Source: Chrysochromulina tobinii (taxonomy: Eukaryota; Haptophyta; Prymnesiales; Chrysochromulinaceae). From it: DNA of 37,513 nt. Both the position numbers and the translations under genes were made by a program. The notes under the pieces are model-generated. The model made no database searches and was not told the DNA's origin. It saw nothing but the letters and a program-made list of their open reading frames with translations. The DNA is taken from positions 1 to 37,513 of the forward strand of contig JWZX01002932.1 in assembly GCA_001275005.1 (NCBI GenBank), read 5' to 3'. Shown one piece after another: positions 18,627 to 28,300 of the stretch. Each line of letters starts with the position of its first letter. Positions within the stretch are counted from its first letter, which is position 1.

Positions 18627-19019
18627 ATTTACTCTACTCCTGCATGTATATTCCTCTTTACTATACGGCTTAATGCTGCACGCACAACGACGCACACGGC
18701 GCGCGCGATCGCGCGGGCGGGCGCGTTGTGCACGAAAGACAATACCCGAATACGCGACAAGGACATTGCAAGCCAATGTACAGATGCACTTGCAGGTCGC
18801 AGCACGTATGGCACGGTATGGGTCGCAGCGTGCGCCCCCTTACGCTTTACACGTTGGTGCAACCAACGATCTCTTTCCACTTTCGATGTACGGCGATGTA
18901 TGCACATGGCAATGGTGCAGCACAGCGTTCTGCGCTTTGCCAGAGAATGTCTCTCGGCTGTAGTTGCAAGCCTTTCAGCCTACACAGCAACTCCGAGAGT
19001 TGGCGATCGACTCTCTGGG
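18627..19019. other. Convergent 3' spacer
   Basis: Between LDAH-like (+) and the Gln-rich WW gene (-). It has an AT-richer start (TATATTCCTCTTTACTATACG), a CG-only palindromic stretch near 18699-18722 and no convincing open frame. I see no RNA gene. Confidence 0.5.
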
Positions 19020-19709
19020 TCACACCCAGCGCGCCTCATTGGTCTGCTGGTTCAAGTAATAACGCCGGCCGGTCTGCGGATCCACCTGAATCACCCACAG
19101 ATCCTGCTGCTGAGTCGCTGGCTGCTGCTGCTGCGGCGGCGGCGGCTGCTGTGCCAGCTGCTGCTGCGCAGCCGCCGGGTACATTTGTGCCAGCCGGTAC
19201 TGCGCCATCTGCTCCTGTCGCTGACGCTCCGCCTGCTCTTGTGCGGATGATGGCGCTGACAACTGCTGCTGCGCCTGCTGCTGTGCTAGGTGCTGCTGCC
19301 GCACCGCATGGTACTGTTGCGCCAATTGGTATTGCAGCAATTGCTCCTGCCGCTGCTGCTCTAGAGTCGATCCTGGCGCTAGCTGCGGAAGCTGATGCTG
19401 CTGCACGAGATGCTGCTGCGCATGGTATTGCTGCGCCAGTTGGTACTGCAACATTTGCTGCTGCCACTGTTGCATGAGTTCCTGCTGCAGCTGCGCGCGA
19501 TACTGCATCTCAAGCTGCTGCTGGCGAAGTTGCTGCTGCTGCTGCTGCGCCACTTCGGCAGAGGGCAGCTTTACGTGCATCGTACCGTCTGGTGGGGGCG
19601 GAGTAGGTGACATGACCGTGTACGTCTGCCCCTGGTAGTCGAACGTAAATGGTTCACCTGGCGCGACGGTGCTGGGGATGGTCACTCTGACCATCGTCGA
19701 GTTCTCCAT
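19020..19709 (-). CDS. Gln-rich protein with C-terminal WW domain
   Basis: 229 residues from ATG 19709 (MENSTMVRVTIPSTVAPGEP). The first about 50 residues form a small beta-type module (FTFDYQGQTYTVMSPTPPPP, ending MHVKLPSA) of the kind often repeated in algal proteins. The middle (about 60-195) is dominated by Gln with regular Tyr/Leu/Met spacing (QLAQQYHA, QMLQYQLAQQ), probably a helical or prion-like low-complexity region. The end, LWVIQVDPQTGRRYYLNQQ followed by TNEARWV, is a WW domain with both tryptophans, a GRRYYLN strand and stop directly after the second Trp-Val; the usual Pro two residues later is missing. It would bind Pro-rich ligands; a role in transcription or RNA processing is only a guess. 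Confidence 0.75.
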   Translation of the reverse strand: MENSTMVRVTIPSTVAPGEPFTFDYQGQTYTVMSPTPPPPDGTMHVKLPSAEVAQQQQQQLRQQQLEMQYRAQLQQELMQQWQQQMLQYQLAQQYHAQQHLVQQHQLPQLAPGSTLEQQRQEQLLQYQLAQQYHAVRQQHLAQQQAQQQLSAPSSAQEQAERQRQEQMAQYRLAQMYPAAAQQQLAQQPPPPQQQQPATQQQDLWVIQVDPQTGRRYYLNQQTNEARWV

Positions 19710-20158
19710 CTGATGGTCCAATCTCAACTGCAAGGACGTGCACAGCAATTTTGCAAAGGACGGGGATACGAGCGATCAGTAGGGAACTAGGGATTCAGGA
19801 GGCAAATGGCGGCCCGAAGCGCCCCCCCGTCATCGAGAGGAGGCGCACAATTAGTATGGATGCGCTTTTCGGCCGCGCGCGAGTGTGCGCCGTCCCCACG
19901 AAGCACGCGGGCGCGCAAACGCACGGGGCGGAGTGATGCTTGCGGTGCAGTGGTCAATTCTGGGGTCGCTCAATCGGGGCAATCATAAATCACATTCACG
20001 GTACTTTCTAAATTATCTCCGTAAATCTCCGCGATGCCCATGTGCAGACCTGCAACTGTGGCAGAACTCCAGGTCCGGTGTTCTTGTCGTCGAACCTTCG
20101 CGGAGCTCATCTCCTTTTCAAGCGCACTGGTCTGTGACCGTGGAGACCACGCGGGAAA
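19710..20158. promoter_or_regulatory. Divergent 5' region (449 bp)
   Basis: Lies between the Gln-rich WW gene (-) and the Tudor-like gene (+), so both promoters are expected here. I see no recognisable core element, repeat or RNA gene. Confidence 0.4.
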
Positions 20159-21208
20159 ATGCTGCAAACGCCGAGCGATTTCGCAACGGGAAGCGCGGAG
20201 TCGTCAGATACCAATTCAGCCATGTCGTCGGACCCCAAGCTCACTGTCCCCTCGCTTTCTCCTACCGGCTCGGCGGAATCGGTGAAGACGGAGGTACCCG
20301 AGGTAGAGGACGCGCCAGAGTCCGATAGCAAGCGCGCCCGTGTGGAGGGCCTGCCGCTTGGCGACCTCGGCTTGGCGATCGGCGCCACGGTCGAAGTGGC
20401 GTGGGTCATAGAGCGCGAGAACATGCCCTCGGAGCGTGTGTGGTGGACGGCGCGCATCGAGACTGACGATAACGCCTCGGTCACCGAGGCGGGCGCTGCC
20501 CGCCTCATCTACGCGGCACAGCACGGCTTCGAAGAGGAGAGCCGCCGCGTCACCTTCTTGGCCGAGTCGTTCCTCTTCGACGCGCAGGACAGGGAGCGGC
20601 TACCATACCGTAAGGAAGGCGAGGAGGGCCCGGCACTCGACGACGACGACGAGGGCGAGGAGGGTGACGAGGCCGACGCCGAGCAGCTGTACGATCACTC
20701 AGTCGCCGAGGCGGACGTGGCGGCGGCGGCGGCGGGTGGCCCGCTGCTCGTGGGCATGAAAGTGAAGTCGCGCTTCCAGGGCGGCGAGCGCTTCTGCGCG
20801 GGTAGCATCGTCGAGGCGCACGACGACGGCACGTACGATGTACTCTACGAGGACAACGTGTGCGAGCAGAATGTGCCGCGCGAATACATCGAGGTGGTGG
20901 CGCTCGCTGCGAACGTGCGTGCGGCACTGCAAGCGGAGGAGCAGGAGACGGCCGCCGAGTCCACCGAGCAGTTCTTCGAGCTCTTCGTCTCGTCACTCAC
21001 CTCCGGAGCCATGTTCCAAAATCTGCCGCCCGACAAGCAGCGCCAGGCCTCTGAGCACGTGCGCACGATGCGGCCGCACTTTGAGGCGGAGCTCGGCGTG
21101 CTGCGCGATGCCCGTGGCTGGGGCGCGATCGTCACGGGCGAGGACATCAAGGAGCTCATGCCCAAGGTGATGCTCCGTGCCAAGCAGTTTCAGCAGGCCT
21201 CCTCGTGA
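20159..21208 (+). CDS. Tudor/Agenet-like nuclear protein
   Basis: 349 residues, single exon. A Ser-rich acidic N-terminus carries a short basic SKRARVE (possible nuclear signal). A first beta-rich module follows (IGATVEVAWVIERE then VWWTARIETDD). A Glu/Asp tract (about 153-170) leads into a second module about residues 193-247: VGMKVKSRFQGGERFCAG, SIVEAHDDGTYDVLYEDN, VPREYIEVV. This matches the Tudor/Agenet pattern, in which aromatic residues read methylated lysine or arginine. The C-terminus is helical (FFELFVSSLTSGAMF, DIKELMPKVMLRAKQF). Chromatin or RNP recognition is the likely role. Met at about residue 22 (MSSDPKL) is an alternative start. Confidence 0.75.
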   Translation: MLQTPSDFATGSAESSDTNSAMSSDPKLTVPSLSPTGSAESVKTEVPEVEDAPESDSKRARVEGLPLGDLGLAIGATVEVAWVIERENMPSERVWWTARIETDDNASVTEAGAARLIYAAQHGFEEESRRVTFLAESFLFDAQDRERLPYRKEGEEGPALDDDDEGEEGDEADAEQLYDHSVAEADVAAAAAGGPLLVGMKVKSRFQGGERFCAGSIVEAHDDGTYDVLYEDNVCEQNVPREYIEVVALAANVRAALQAEEQETAAESTEQFFELFVSSLTSGAMFQNLPPDKQRQASEHVRTMRPHFEAELGVLRDARGWGAIVTGEDIKELMPKVMLRAKQFQQASS

Positions 21209-21526
21209 CCCGCGGGGCGGCGAGTGTGGAGCGAGCGGCCCCCGGGTTCTCTCGCCCCTCGGTAATCGCCGCGCTGACCATGGTAGACTCCGGCAAGCTT
21301 TTGAAAGAACCGCTCTTCACACCTCGGAGCTGCGAGAGAAAACGTTCACACCAGGATCCTGCGTGGTCCCCTCGAAGCCGGCGCTTGACTTTGCCACCCT
21401 CACGAGCGAAAGATTCGCTCAGTGCGACTCACGACATCTTCAGCACCACAACGGGCAAAAACGCGGCACCTCAGCTCTCCGCGCGTAAAAGTGTCAGCGG
21501 CGGTGATCGCCTTTCCATGGATCCGA
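21209..21526. other. Spacer between Tudor-like and glycosyltransferase-like genes
   Basis: 318 bp, same-strand neighbours. The frame of the downstream gene is open back to about 21422 without an ATG. No repeat or RNA gene seen. Confidence 0.4.
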
Positions 21527-22561
21527 ATGAGTGCGGTCGCCATATTGGGTGTCTTCTTTCTGCTGATGGGCGTGTTCCACCAGCGCCGATCTCACGCCGG
21601 CTTGCTGCCTCAGTATCCGATGAAGCGCCGGCTGGAGGCGTCTGGGTCTGCTCTTCCTGCATTCGCCATATCTGTAAGCGGCGCAAGCCGTAGTCCGGCA
21701 GTGCTCAAGAGCTTTGCATCGTCGCTTCTCCGCCATGTCATCCGACCGGCGTCGACAACGTACGGCTTCCACGCGCTGGTGTGGATGCAAGACTCGGACG
21801 CTGAGATGATGCTGTGCAATTTGCTGGAAGCGGACGTGACGCTCTGCCTCACGCGGCAGATGGCAGTCATGACCCTGCCCTCCGGTTCCAAAGGTGAACA
21901 GGACGAAGCCGCAGCCATTGCCGCCGACCATCCCAAGGAGGCGTACGGCGCTGCATGGATCGAGGACATGAGTTTCAATACTCTGCGCATGCTCCATAAG
22001 CTGCGCGGCGTCGAGTACCTTCGAGAGCGCGCTCTCGCGACCGCCACCGACGGATCCGCAGCTGCTGCCGGCCACATGTGGGTGCTGCGAGTGAGGCCCG
22101 ATATCGAGCTGCACTCGCGCCTGCCGCTCCCGCCGCCGCCGCACCCTCGCAAACTCGCGGCCGACGATACGCACGAAGGCGGGGGTGGCGGAGACGGCGA
22201 GCTCACGCCTGCGGTGAGCGCGACGGCCTTTGACGCGGCTGCTCGTCAACGACATTCAAATGTACTCATGCCATGGCTGTGCCATGCGGAGGCACTGTGC
22301 TCCGATCAGTGGATGCTGCTCTCGCCCGCCGCGTCCGCGCGCCTTGCCACCCTGTACGAGCCGTCGGTACTCCGGAAGACGATGAGCCTCTCGTCGCCTC
22401 CCAGCCTGTATCCGGAACGGCTGGTGTGGAAACTTCTTACGACGGCCTACACCGTCACGCCCCTGCCGAGCGCGCCGGAGCACCACTTGCTGGCTGCTGA
22501 CGGCATCGAGCGCGACGCGTACGCGAAGCTCAAAAGGGACTTTCCGAGCTGCTTCCGTTAG
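21527..22561 (+). CDS. Type II membrane glycosyltransferase-like protein
   Basis: 344 residues from ATG 21527 (MSAVAILGVFFLLMGVFHQR), whose first 17 residues are a short signal anchor followed by Arg-Arg, typical of Golgi enzymes. Further on: FAISVSGASRSPAVLKSFA, VWMQDSDAEMMLCNLL, then MWVLRVRPDIELHSRLPLP and, after a Gly-rich insert, PWLCHAEALCSDQWMLLSP. The WVLRVRPDIE ... DQWML pattern recurs in poorly characterised algal and plant glycosyltransferase-like proteins, where the RPD acts as a DxD-like metal or nucleotide-sugar site. The function is inferred from this pattern only. The frame upstream of the ATG lacks another methionine. Confidence 0.65.
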   Translation: MSAVAILGVFFLLMGVFHQRRSHAGLLPQYPMKRRLEASGSALPAFAISVSGASRSPAVLKSFASSLLRHVIRPASTTYGFHALVWMQDSDAEMMLCNLLEADVTLCLTRQMAVMTLPSGSKGEQDEAAAIAADHPKEAYGAAWIEDMSFNTLRMLHKLRGVEYLRERALATATDGSAAAAGHMWVLRVRPDIELHSRLPLPPPPHPRKLAADDTHEGGGGGDGELTPAVSATAFDAAARQRHSNVLMPWLCHAEALCSDQWMLLSPAASARLATLYEPSVLRKTMSLSSPPSLYPERLVWKLLTTAYTVTPLPSAPEHHLLAADGIERDAYAKLKRDFPSCFR

Positions 22562-22791
22562 ACGGAGGCCATCTCGGTAGACGTGGAGGCCCCGCCGGGC
22601 CTCCAACCGGAACCGGAACGACGATGCCGGGGTAACAAGTTGAGCAGTGAATCAGCTGTTAACGTTTGTTTCCTGTTACTCGAGTCCCGCGGACGTCTTT
22701 AGACCATGCTCTCGAGGGTTTTTTCTCGGGCCCATTCAGCTCACAACAGGTGTCCGCGGGACCGAAGGGGCCGGGGACCCTCGATACAAGC
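22562..22791. other. Convergent 3' spacer
   Basis: 230 bp between two stops. It begins with a GGAGGC...GCCGGGCCTCC-type imperfect inverted repeat near 22564-22604 that could fold. No gene. Confidence 0.4.
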
Positions 22792-23343
22792 TCACAACAA
22801 CGGTCCAGCCGCATACTCTGCCTTCATGGGTTGCTCCGCCTTTAGCGCCTCCAGTCGTCGGCGAAGCTCCTCAATCCCACGCCCAGATCCCGCTGGACTG
22901 AAAGCCGCAGCGGAAGGCGGCGCGTGATCCTTCGCACTACGAGCATGGCTGCCGTCGTTTGCCGGCCGTTGATTAGCACTCAAACTCAGCACTCCAGCAG
23001 CCTCCGATGGCGCAGCCATGGTGGCGATCACGTCCGGCCCCACCGAGGCAACGGCAGAATCGGGGCGCTCGCCTCGGGTCGCATAAGACCACTCGTCGGC
23101 CGACCACTCGCTGGCGCTCGAGGAACTCTCGCTCGTGCAGGTGCGAGCAGAGCAAGGCGTCAGCGGCTTGTCGTCCATCGCGCTTGTCCTCACGCGTCGC
23201 GGCGCATGCTCGATGGCCTGCTGCTTGAGCTGTCGGAGTTGATGCACGTGCGAGCGCGCCGAGCCGGGGTGCACGTGCGAGCGCCAGCCGCCATCGTGGG
23301 CGGCGGCAGTCACGCCTCTCTTGATACTCAAGTCCGGCAACAT
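22792..23343 (-). CDS. Hypothetical Ser-rich protein with short coiled coil
   Basis: 183 residues from ATG 23343 (MLPDLSIKRGVTAAAHDGGW). No known domain. The middle is an acidic Ser/Trp segment (TSESSSSASEWSADEWSY), probably a kinase target. The C-terminus has a heptad-like helix (GIEELRRRLEALKAEQP). The frame continues upstream to a GTG at 23418 but offers no other ATG. The gene sits next to the dispersed repeat at 23488. Confidence 0.5.
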   Translation of the reverse strand: MLPDLSIKRGVTAAAHDGGWRSHVHPGSARSHVHQLRQLKQQAIEHAPRRVRTSAMDDKPLTPCSARTCTSESSSSASEWSADEWSYATRGERPDSAVASVGPDVIATMAAPSEAAGVLSLSANQRPANDGSHARSAKDHAPPSAAAFSPAGSGRGIEELRRRLEALKAEQPMKAEYAAGPLL

Positions 23344-24260
23344 CGATGCGAAAAGGTAAAACCGCCTTGTGGGGAAAATGGCGCTCGCAGAATGTGAAAC
23401 CACTTTCACTTGTTTCACAAATTTTTGAGGCCTGAAACCGAGCAGAGTTCCTGATCTGAATTGAATTGGCTTGACTTGACTTATTACTGAGTCGGCCGCT
23501 GATTCGGTCGTCTCGCGGTCGCTCGGGTGCCGTGCCCCGACCCCCGTGCGGGTTGGGAACTTGGGATGGTTGTGAGGTTCGTCTGTGTCACTGTGTGATG
23601 CGTGTGCCCGTGTGTGTCCCGGCTCCTCCGGTGTCTTTTTACCGGTAGCTTTTCAAACACCACGAGAGCGTTTTCAACTCTCTGATGCCCCACAGGAACC
23701 GAAAGTTCGCTTTTCCGAGTCATTTCTTGCCCACGTTCATCTTCGGGAGGGTCATGCTCTCCGGCCGCGTGTGCGAGTGGGTTGCACGTAAGAATGATCA
23801 CGCGAATGACCCATTTGCCAATCTCGGTGAGCTGCCATCGCCGGCTGCCCAGGGGATTGGAGCGGCAACTGCGTCTGCAGCAGGCACGATTGTTGCAAAG
23901 TCTGATCGCATCCAGAAGGCAAACAACAGAGTATACATACCCGTGCAGGATTGCAACGCTTCCCTTTTCATACTGTCTGAAAAGCGATGGCGATGAGCGC
24001 GCGGAGAACAGCTTTGGTACCACGTCGCTGGCATACGAGATGCGGCGTGGTGCTACCCTGAGCCTGCGCCTGGCAGGGAAAACTTGCGGAATCACGTCAC
24101 CTTCGCCACTGGCAAGGGCATCCTCGTGAAAGAGCATGGCGACGCGATACATGACAGCGCCGCGCCAAACAACCCGTTTGAGGCGCGGCGCTCGAGACCC
24201 ATCGTCGTCGCTGGCTTCGGCACAGCTCTGCAGGCAGTTTCTCCCTCGAAGCCGCCGCCG
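23344..24260. other. Region with repeat copy and uncertain 5' exons
   Basis: Contains the dispersed repeat (23488-23647). The following 600 bp has open frames on both strands, none clearly real. The frame of the SPRY-like gene is open from 23997 without an ATG, so an upstream exon with start codon may lie here. Confidence 0.4.
23488..23647 (+). repeat. Dispersed repeat, second copy
   Basis: Colinear with 433-606: TGAGTCGGCCGC at the left, TCGGTCGTC, then GGATGGTTGTGAGGTTCGTC, and CCGGTGTCTTTTTACCGGTA at the right. The middle is shorter and diverged. Confidence 0.75.
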
Positions 24261-24824
24261 ATGACGCCATTGGCAGCGCTGCCGCCATCACTGCGTGACG
24301 GATCTGCCAGCGAAGGCACGTTGCTCACATTTGATCCGACGCGCTTCTCGTCGCGTTTTCTGCGCCTCGAGACCCCCACACGTGTGGCATGCCATACCAA
24401 CTGCAGCCAGTCTACTCAGGGCACAGCATTCCTCACTCCCGCCATCCGCGGCGGCGAGGCCGTGACGCTGAGGATCCGGTGCAATGCCAAGCCGGGCAGG
24501 ATGCGCTACTTTATAGGCTGCGCACCGGCGCCCTTCGACGTGGACGCTGGTCAGGCCGCGGTCCAGGCGTCGGGCTACTCGCTTGAGAACCTGAAGGCTG
24601 GGCCCAACTGCCCGGCTCAGCCGTGCGGCGGCTCGGCGCCGCCGTGCTTCCATACGGGTAGCGTGGTCACAATGTGGATCGACCTCCAGACCTCGCCTGG
24701 CAGCGTGCGCTGGGAGGTTGACACCACTGGCGTGGTGCACACCGTCAGAGTCGACCCGAATACGCCCGAGCTGTTCGCCTTTGTGAGCTTGTACAATCGC
24801 GAGGCAGTCTTCGAGCTCATGTAA
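24261..24824 (+). CDS. SPRY/NHR-like beta-sandwich protein (5' end uncertain)
   Basis: 187 residues from the first in-frame ATG (MTPLAALPPSLRDG). The beta-rich body has LTFDPTRFSSRFLRLETPTR, AVTLRIRCNAKPGRMRYFIG, CFHTGSVVTMWIDLQTSPGS, VRWEVD, VHTVRV and ELFAFVSLYNREAVFELM. This order (a hydrophobic strand, an acidic strand after a Gly turn, and a final F-VSLY strand) resembles SPRY or neuralized-repeat domains, which bind peptides in ubiquitin ligases and scaffolds. It may be only the C-terminal domain of a longer protein, because the frame is open for another 260 bp upstream and no start codon is there. Confidence 0.6.
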   Translation: MTPLAALPPSLRDGSASEGTLLTFDPTRFSSRFLRLETPTRVACHTNCSQSTQGTAFLTPAIRGGEAVTLRIRCNAKPGRMRYFIGCAPAPFDVDAGQAAVQASGYSLENLKAGPNCPAQPCGGSAPPCFHTGSVVTMWIDLQTSPGSVRWEVDTTGVVHTVRVDPNTPELFAFVSLYNREAVFELM

Positions 24825-25224
24825 GGTCGGGTGAGAAAGCGTCTGGCCCCGTCCGCCCCCGGTCGCGACGCCCCTCTACCCGTTTACTTTACTTTATAAG
24901 TGCTGCCGTGGTAGTAGTACATAGGTACCGGTACGCAAGGGATCCGATAAATAACACGATGACTCCACGCCACACTCCATAGCGCATAGGCACCGCAGTG
25001 CGTCTGCGCTCTCAACAGTCACGTCACCCGGCACACAGGCGGCCCCAGTGACTTATCCCCCCGGAGCAACGGAGATGATGAGGGAGGTCATACATTCGAG
25101 TTGCCAGTGGCCCGCAGCCCTGCAGGTGCAGTATGCCCCCGTGGGTTCGAGGCCGACACTGGTACAGCAGACGTTTCCCTATGCCCCCGTGGGTTCGAGG
25201 CCGCCACCCGACACTCTCAGTCTC
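24825..25224. other. Convergent spacer with direct and inverted repeats
   Basis: Contains the 14-bp GGTACCGGTACGCA word at 24924-24937 and a 24-bp direct repeat at 25132-25155 and 25180-25203. It also holds one arm (25164-25185) of an inverted repeat whose other arm lies in the coding end of the minus-strand gene. No open frame of interest. Confidence 0.6.
25132..25203. repeat. 24-bp direct repeat (two copies)
   Basis: 25132-25155 and 25180-25203 are identical (TATGCCCCCGTGGG followed by TTCGAGGCCG), 48 bp apart, start to start. They flank the left arm of the inverted repeat 25164-25185. Confidence 0.85.
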
Positions 25225-25319
25225 TCACGCCTGAGCCGGAAGTTCCGGCAGGACGCCGCCGTGACCGATCCAACCGAGTCCGAGACTTGCGTTCGGTGGC
25301 ATAGGGAAACGTCTGCTGT
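25164..25319. repeat. 22-bp perfect inverted repeat at the 3' end of the PDZ/IQ gene
   Basis: Arm 25164-25185 is the exact reverse complement of 25298-25319. The right arm codes for part of HSRRFPMPP near the C-terminus of the minus-strand protein, and the left arm lies about 40-60 nt past its stop. A transcript reaching past 25164 could fold back over its own stop codon. Confidence 0.85.
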
Positions 25320-28300
25320 GCCCTGTGTCGCCGAGTGTGGGGAGAGGGCTGCTTGAGAGCGGCGGCCGCGGGCCGCGCGGCGAGACAGGCTGCGAATGCG
25401 ACCGCTCCGACAATGCGGAGCTGCGCGGCGGCCGTCGCGGCTGCAGCTGGAGCCGAGGGCTTCGCATGCCACCCCGAGAGACGCGCGACGAAGACGGAGA
25501 CGCGGGCACCGATTGCGCGCCGAATGGGGCCGGGGCGGTGGCGGGGCCGGTGGCGATGGCGGTGGCGGGGGCGTAATCGGGCCTCGAAGTAGCGGAGGCC
25601 GTGGACGCATACGACGTGTCTACGAGCGTGTACCCCGTCCAAGATCCTACACTTCGGCGGGGGGGGTCGTGCTCGTAGACGCTCTCGTAGACGTTGCCGA
25701 GGGGATCACGCCACACAGCGGATGTCGTCACGCTCGAGCCTACAGGCGAGGGCGGGCGCGTGAACTCTGACGCGTGATCTCTGTGCGAGTCTGACGCGGC
25801 GTCTCGCGATTCTGACTTGGTGCTTGGTCGGAAGAGCGTCCCGTCTGGTCCCACAGCGCCATCGTACAGCGTGGTGTCGGTGGTGTATTGGCTCTTGACA
25901 TGGCGCTGCTGCCAGCGTGGCTCGTACCAACGCGGCTCGCTCGTCTCGGTCGAAGTTCCGGGCAATCTCCATGCAGCTCGGTCCTCTGCGTGTTGCATCC
26001 ACTCGGGCACGGGCGGGCCCAAGCCTCGAGGAGAAGACGAGTTTCGTGCTGGAGGGACTGGAAGCGAAGGCGGCACCGAGGGTGGATTGCGTGGCGGGCG
26101 CGCGACGCCCGGGCAGCCGGCCCCGCTGATCGGCAGCTTGATCGGCAGCGGCCGCATCAGGGGCATAGCGGGGCCCAGCTGCGAGCGGTGAGGGTCGAGG
26201 ACTGTGGGAATCGACGGGGGCGGCGAGCGCCGACCGGGGCCGCGTGGGGCAATGGCCTGGAACCGGCCCTGTCGCCCTACCGTAGGCGTCACCCATGCTG
26301 TCGTGAACTGATTCGCTACGTCCGCCGGGGTCAGCTGTTCGATCGCCTCCGCGGCGCGCGCGTCAAACTCGCGGGAGTAGACGTCCTCCTTGTAGCTCGC
26401 ACTCGATCGGATTGCATTGTACCACGAGCCGCCGGCCGCCGAGGAAGTGCGCGCGCTCTGCACGGCACTCTCGCACAGCACCGCTGATGACGTGAGGGAC
26501 GCGCTCATGCCAAACGAGACGTCGTGGGTCCCCATGTGCGACCTCTCGCTGCCGCCGTAGCCGTAGCCAGAGCCCTCAACAAAGGATGTCGTGTTGGAGC
26601 TTGGTCTCGTGGGTGGTGGCGGGCGCCGCTCGTCAAGGAAGGCAAGGTACTGGGTGATGGGGGATGGGACGACGCCGAGCGAGTCGCTCGGCGGGGAGGG
26701 CTCGATGGGGATGGGCGAGCCACGCCGCGGTAGCAGGTTCATGGGTGCAGCCGCTATGAGCATTTTGGCATGCCGCGGACCACCGCCGCCAGCGGCCACC
26801 GCGCTCGCGCCGCTGCTGTTGCTCGACTGGAGAAGCTCGGGAGCACCGCCCTCGAGCGCTGCATCGGCCGCAGTAGCGCCGGCTGAGTCGTGGGCGCCCT
26901 CGACGCGCGCGCCCACCTCACGCTGAGAATGATCAGTCCTCCCGATCGCAAAGGCGCGCGGCGTCATGCGATGCACGTGCTCGTTGCAGTCCTTGGCTCC
27001 GACGGCCAGCTTAAAGTACGGCTGGCTCAGCTGTAGCGACGGGTGACGTTCGAACCAGCTCGAGTCCATCACGTGTGGTGCGACGGCGAGGAAGCCATCG
27101 CCAAACTGCACAAACTCATCGCCATGCAGGTGGCGCACGCCTATGCGCTCGAGCTGCACCTTGGTGAAGTCGCGCACGCCGTAGCCGAGCGCCGAGATAA
27201 GCAGCTTGTTGCGCAGCTCGCGCCCGGTGGTTGGGCGCATCTCGATACCAGTCCAATTCAGGGTCTCGTAGCGCTGCCAGTACTCATCCATGGGCGACGG
27301 TACGACGACTCTCGCGCGGCGGGGGGGCATGGCCGACATGTTGGTGTGCGACGAGCGGGTAGAGCAAGCACTGCGCCCTCGCAATGGCACATGGTTGCCG
27401 TCCAGGGCGAATTCGACAGATGGGGGGCTCTGGGGACGGGATGCCTCTACCCGCGACTGGGGACGGGATGCCTCTACCCGCGACTGGGGACGGGATGCCT
27501 CCACCCGCGAGCCGACCTCACCCGACCCCTCGCCTACAGCCTCGTGACTCAAGCGAGGCTGCATGTGGATCGTGCGGCGGTTCGACTGGCGAGAGGGTAG
27601 GCGGGATGATGACGTCGAGCCCTCCTTAGACGACGTGTGATCTACGGGCGGCATGTCAGACGGCGGCGGCTCGGGCCGAGGCCCACCGCGCGACGGCGGT
27701 GGGCTGAGCGTGCTGCCTCGCGAGCTACCGCGCGAGTCAGGCCGTGAAGAGCCCGGCCGCGGGGGGGTGCGCGAGCGTTGCGGGCGCGATGACGCGGGTC
27801 GTGAGGTGGGAGTCTTCGGCCTTCCGACCACCATCGGCCAGTCGGTCGCGGGGGCAGGAGCCGAAGCCTCCTCAACCGCATCTGCAGTGGCAAGGCGTAT
27901 TAAGGTGAAGGTTGCCTGCTGCCCCTCGCTGCTGCCGTCGGTGAACATCTTGACGGGCTTCTCGCGTGTGATCTCGTTGTCGTTGACGGCGATGACCCGG
28001 TCGCCCAGGGCGACCTTACGCATCGTCCGAGGCGCATCGTCCGTCTTGATGCCCGTCACCACGTTTTCGCTGTCCACAGTCAACCCAAAGCCGTCCGGGT
28101 AGCGCCAAGTGAGAGTGATCTTGAAGGGCCGTCCGGCGCCCGGCAGCTCCAATTTTGAAGGATCAAAGATGCCCTCACCACCCGTATAACTTTCCAAGAA
28201 GGAGCGTCTTTTCCCGGTCAGTGGGCGCGAGGTCAACATCAGCAACTCGACGGGAGCAGAGGCTTCGGCTTCGGCAGCAGGGGCGGAAGAGGCGCTTGGC

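Noticed and set aside
23484-24152. 222-residue minus-strand frame with an ATG
   Set aside because: Runs straight through the dispersed repeat and ends in its sequence; no domain or sensible composition.
25136-25158. GGTTCGAGGCC, a perfect match to the tRNA B-box
   Set aside because: No paired T-stem, A-box or acceptor stem around either copy; it is part of a 24-bp direct repeat.
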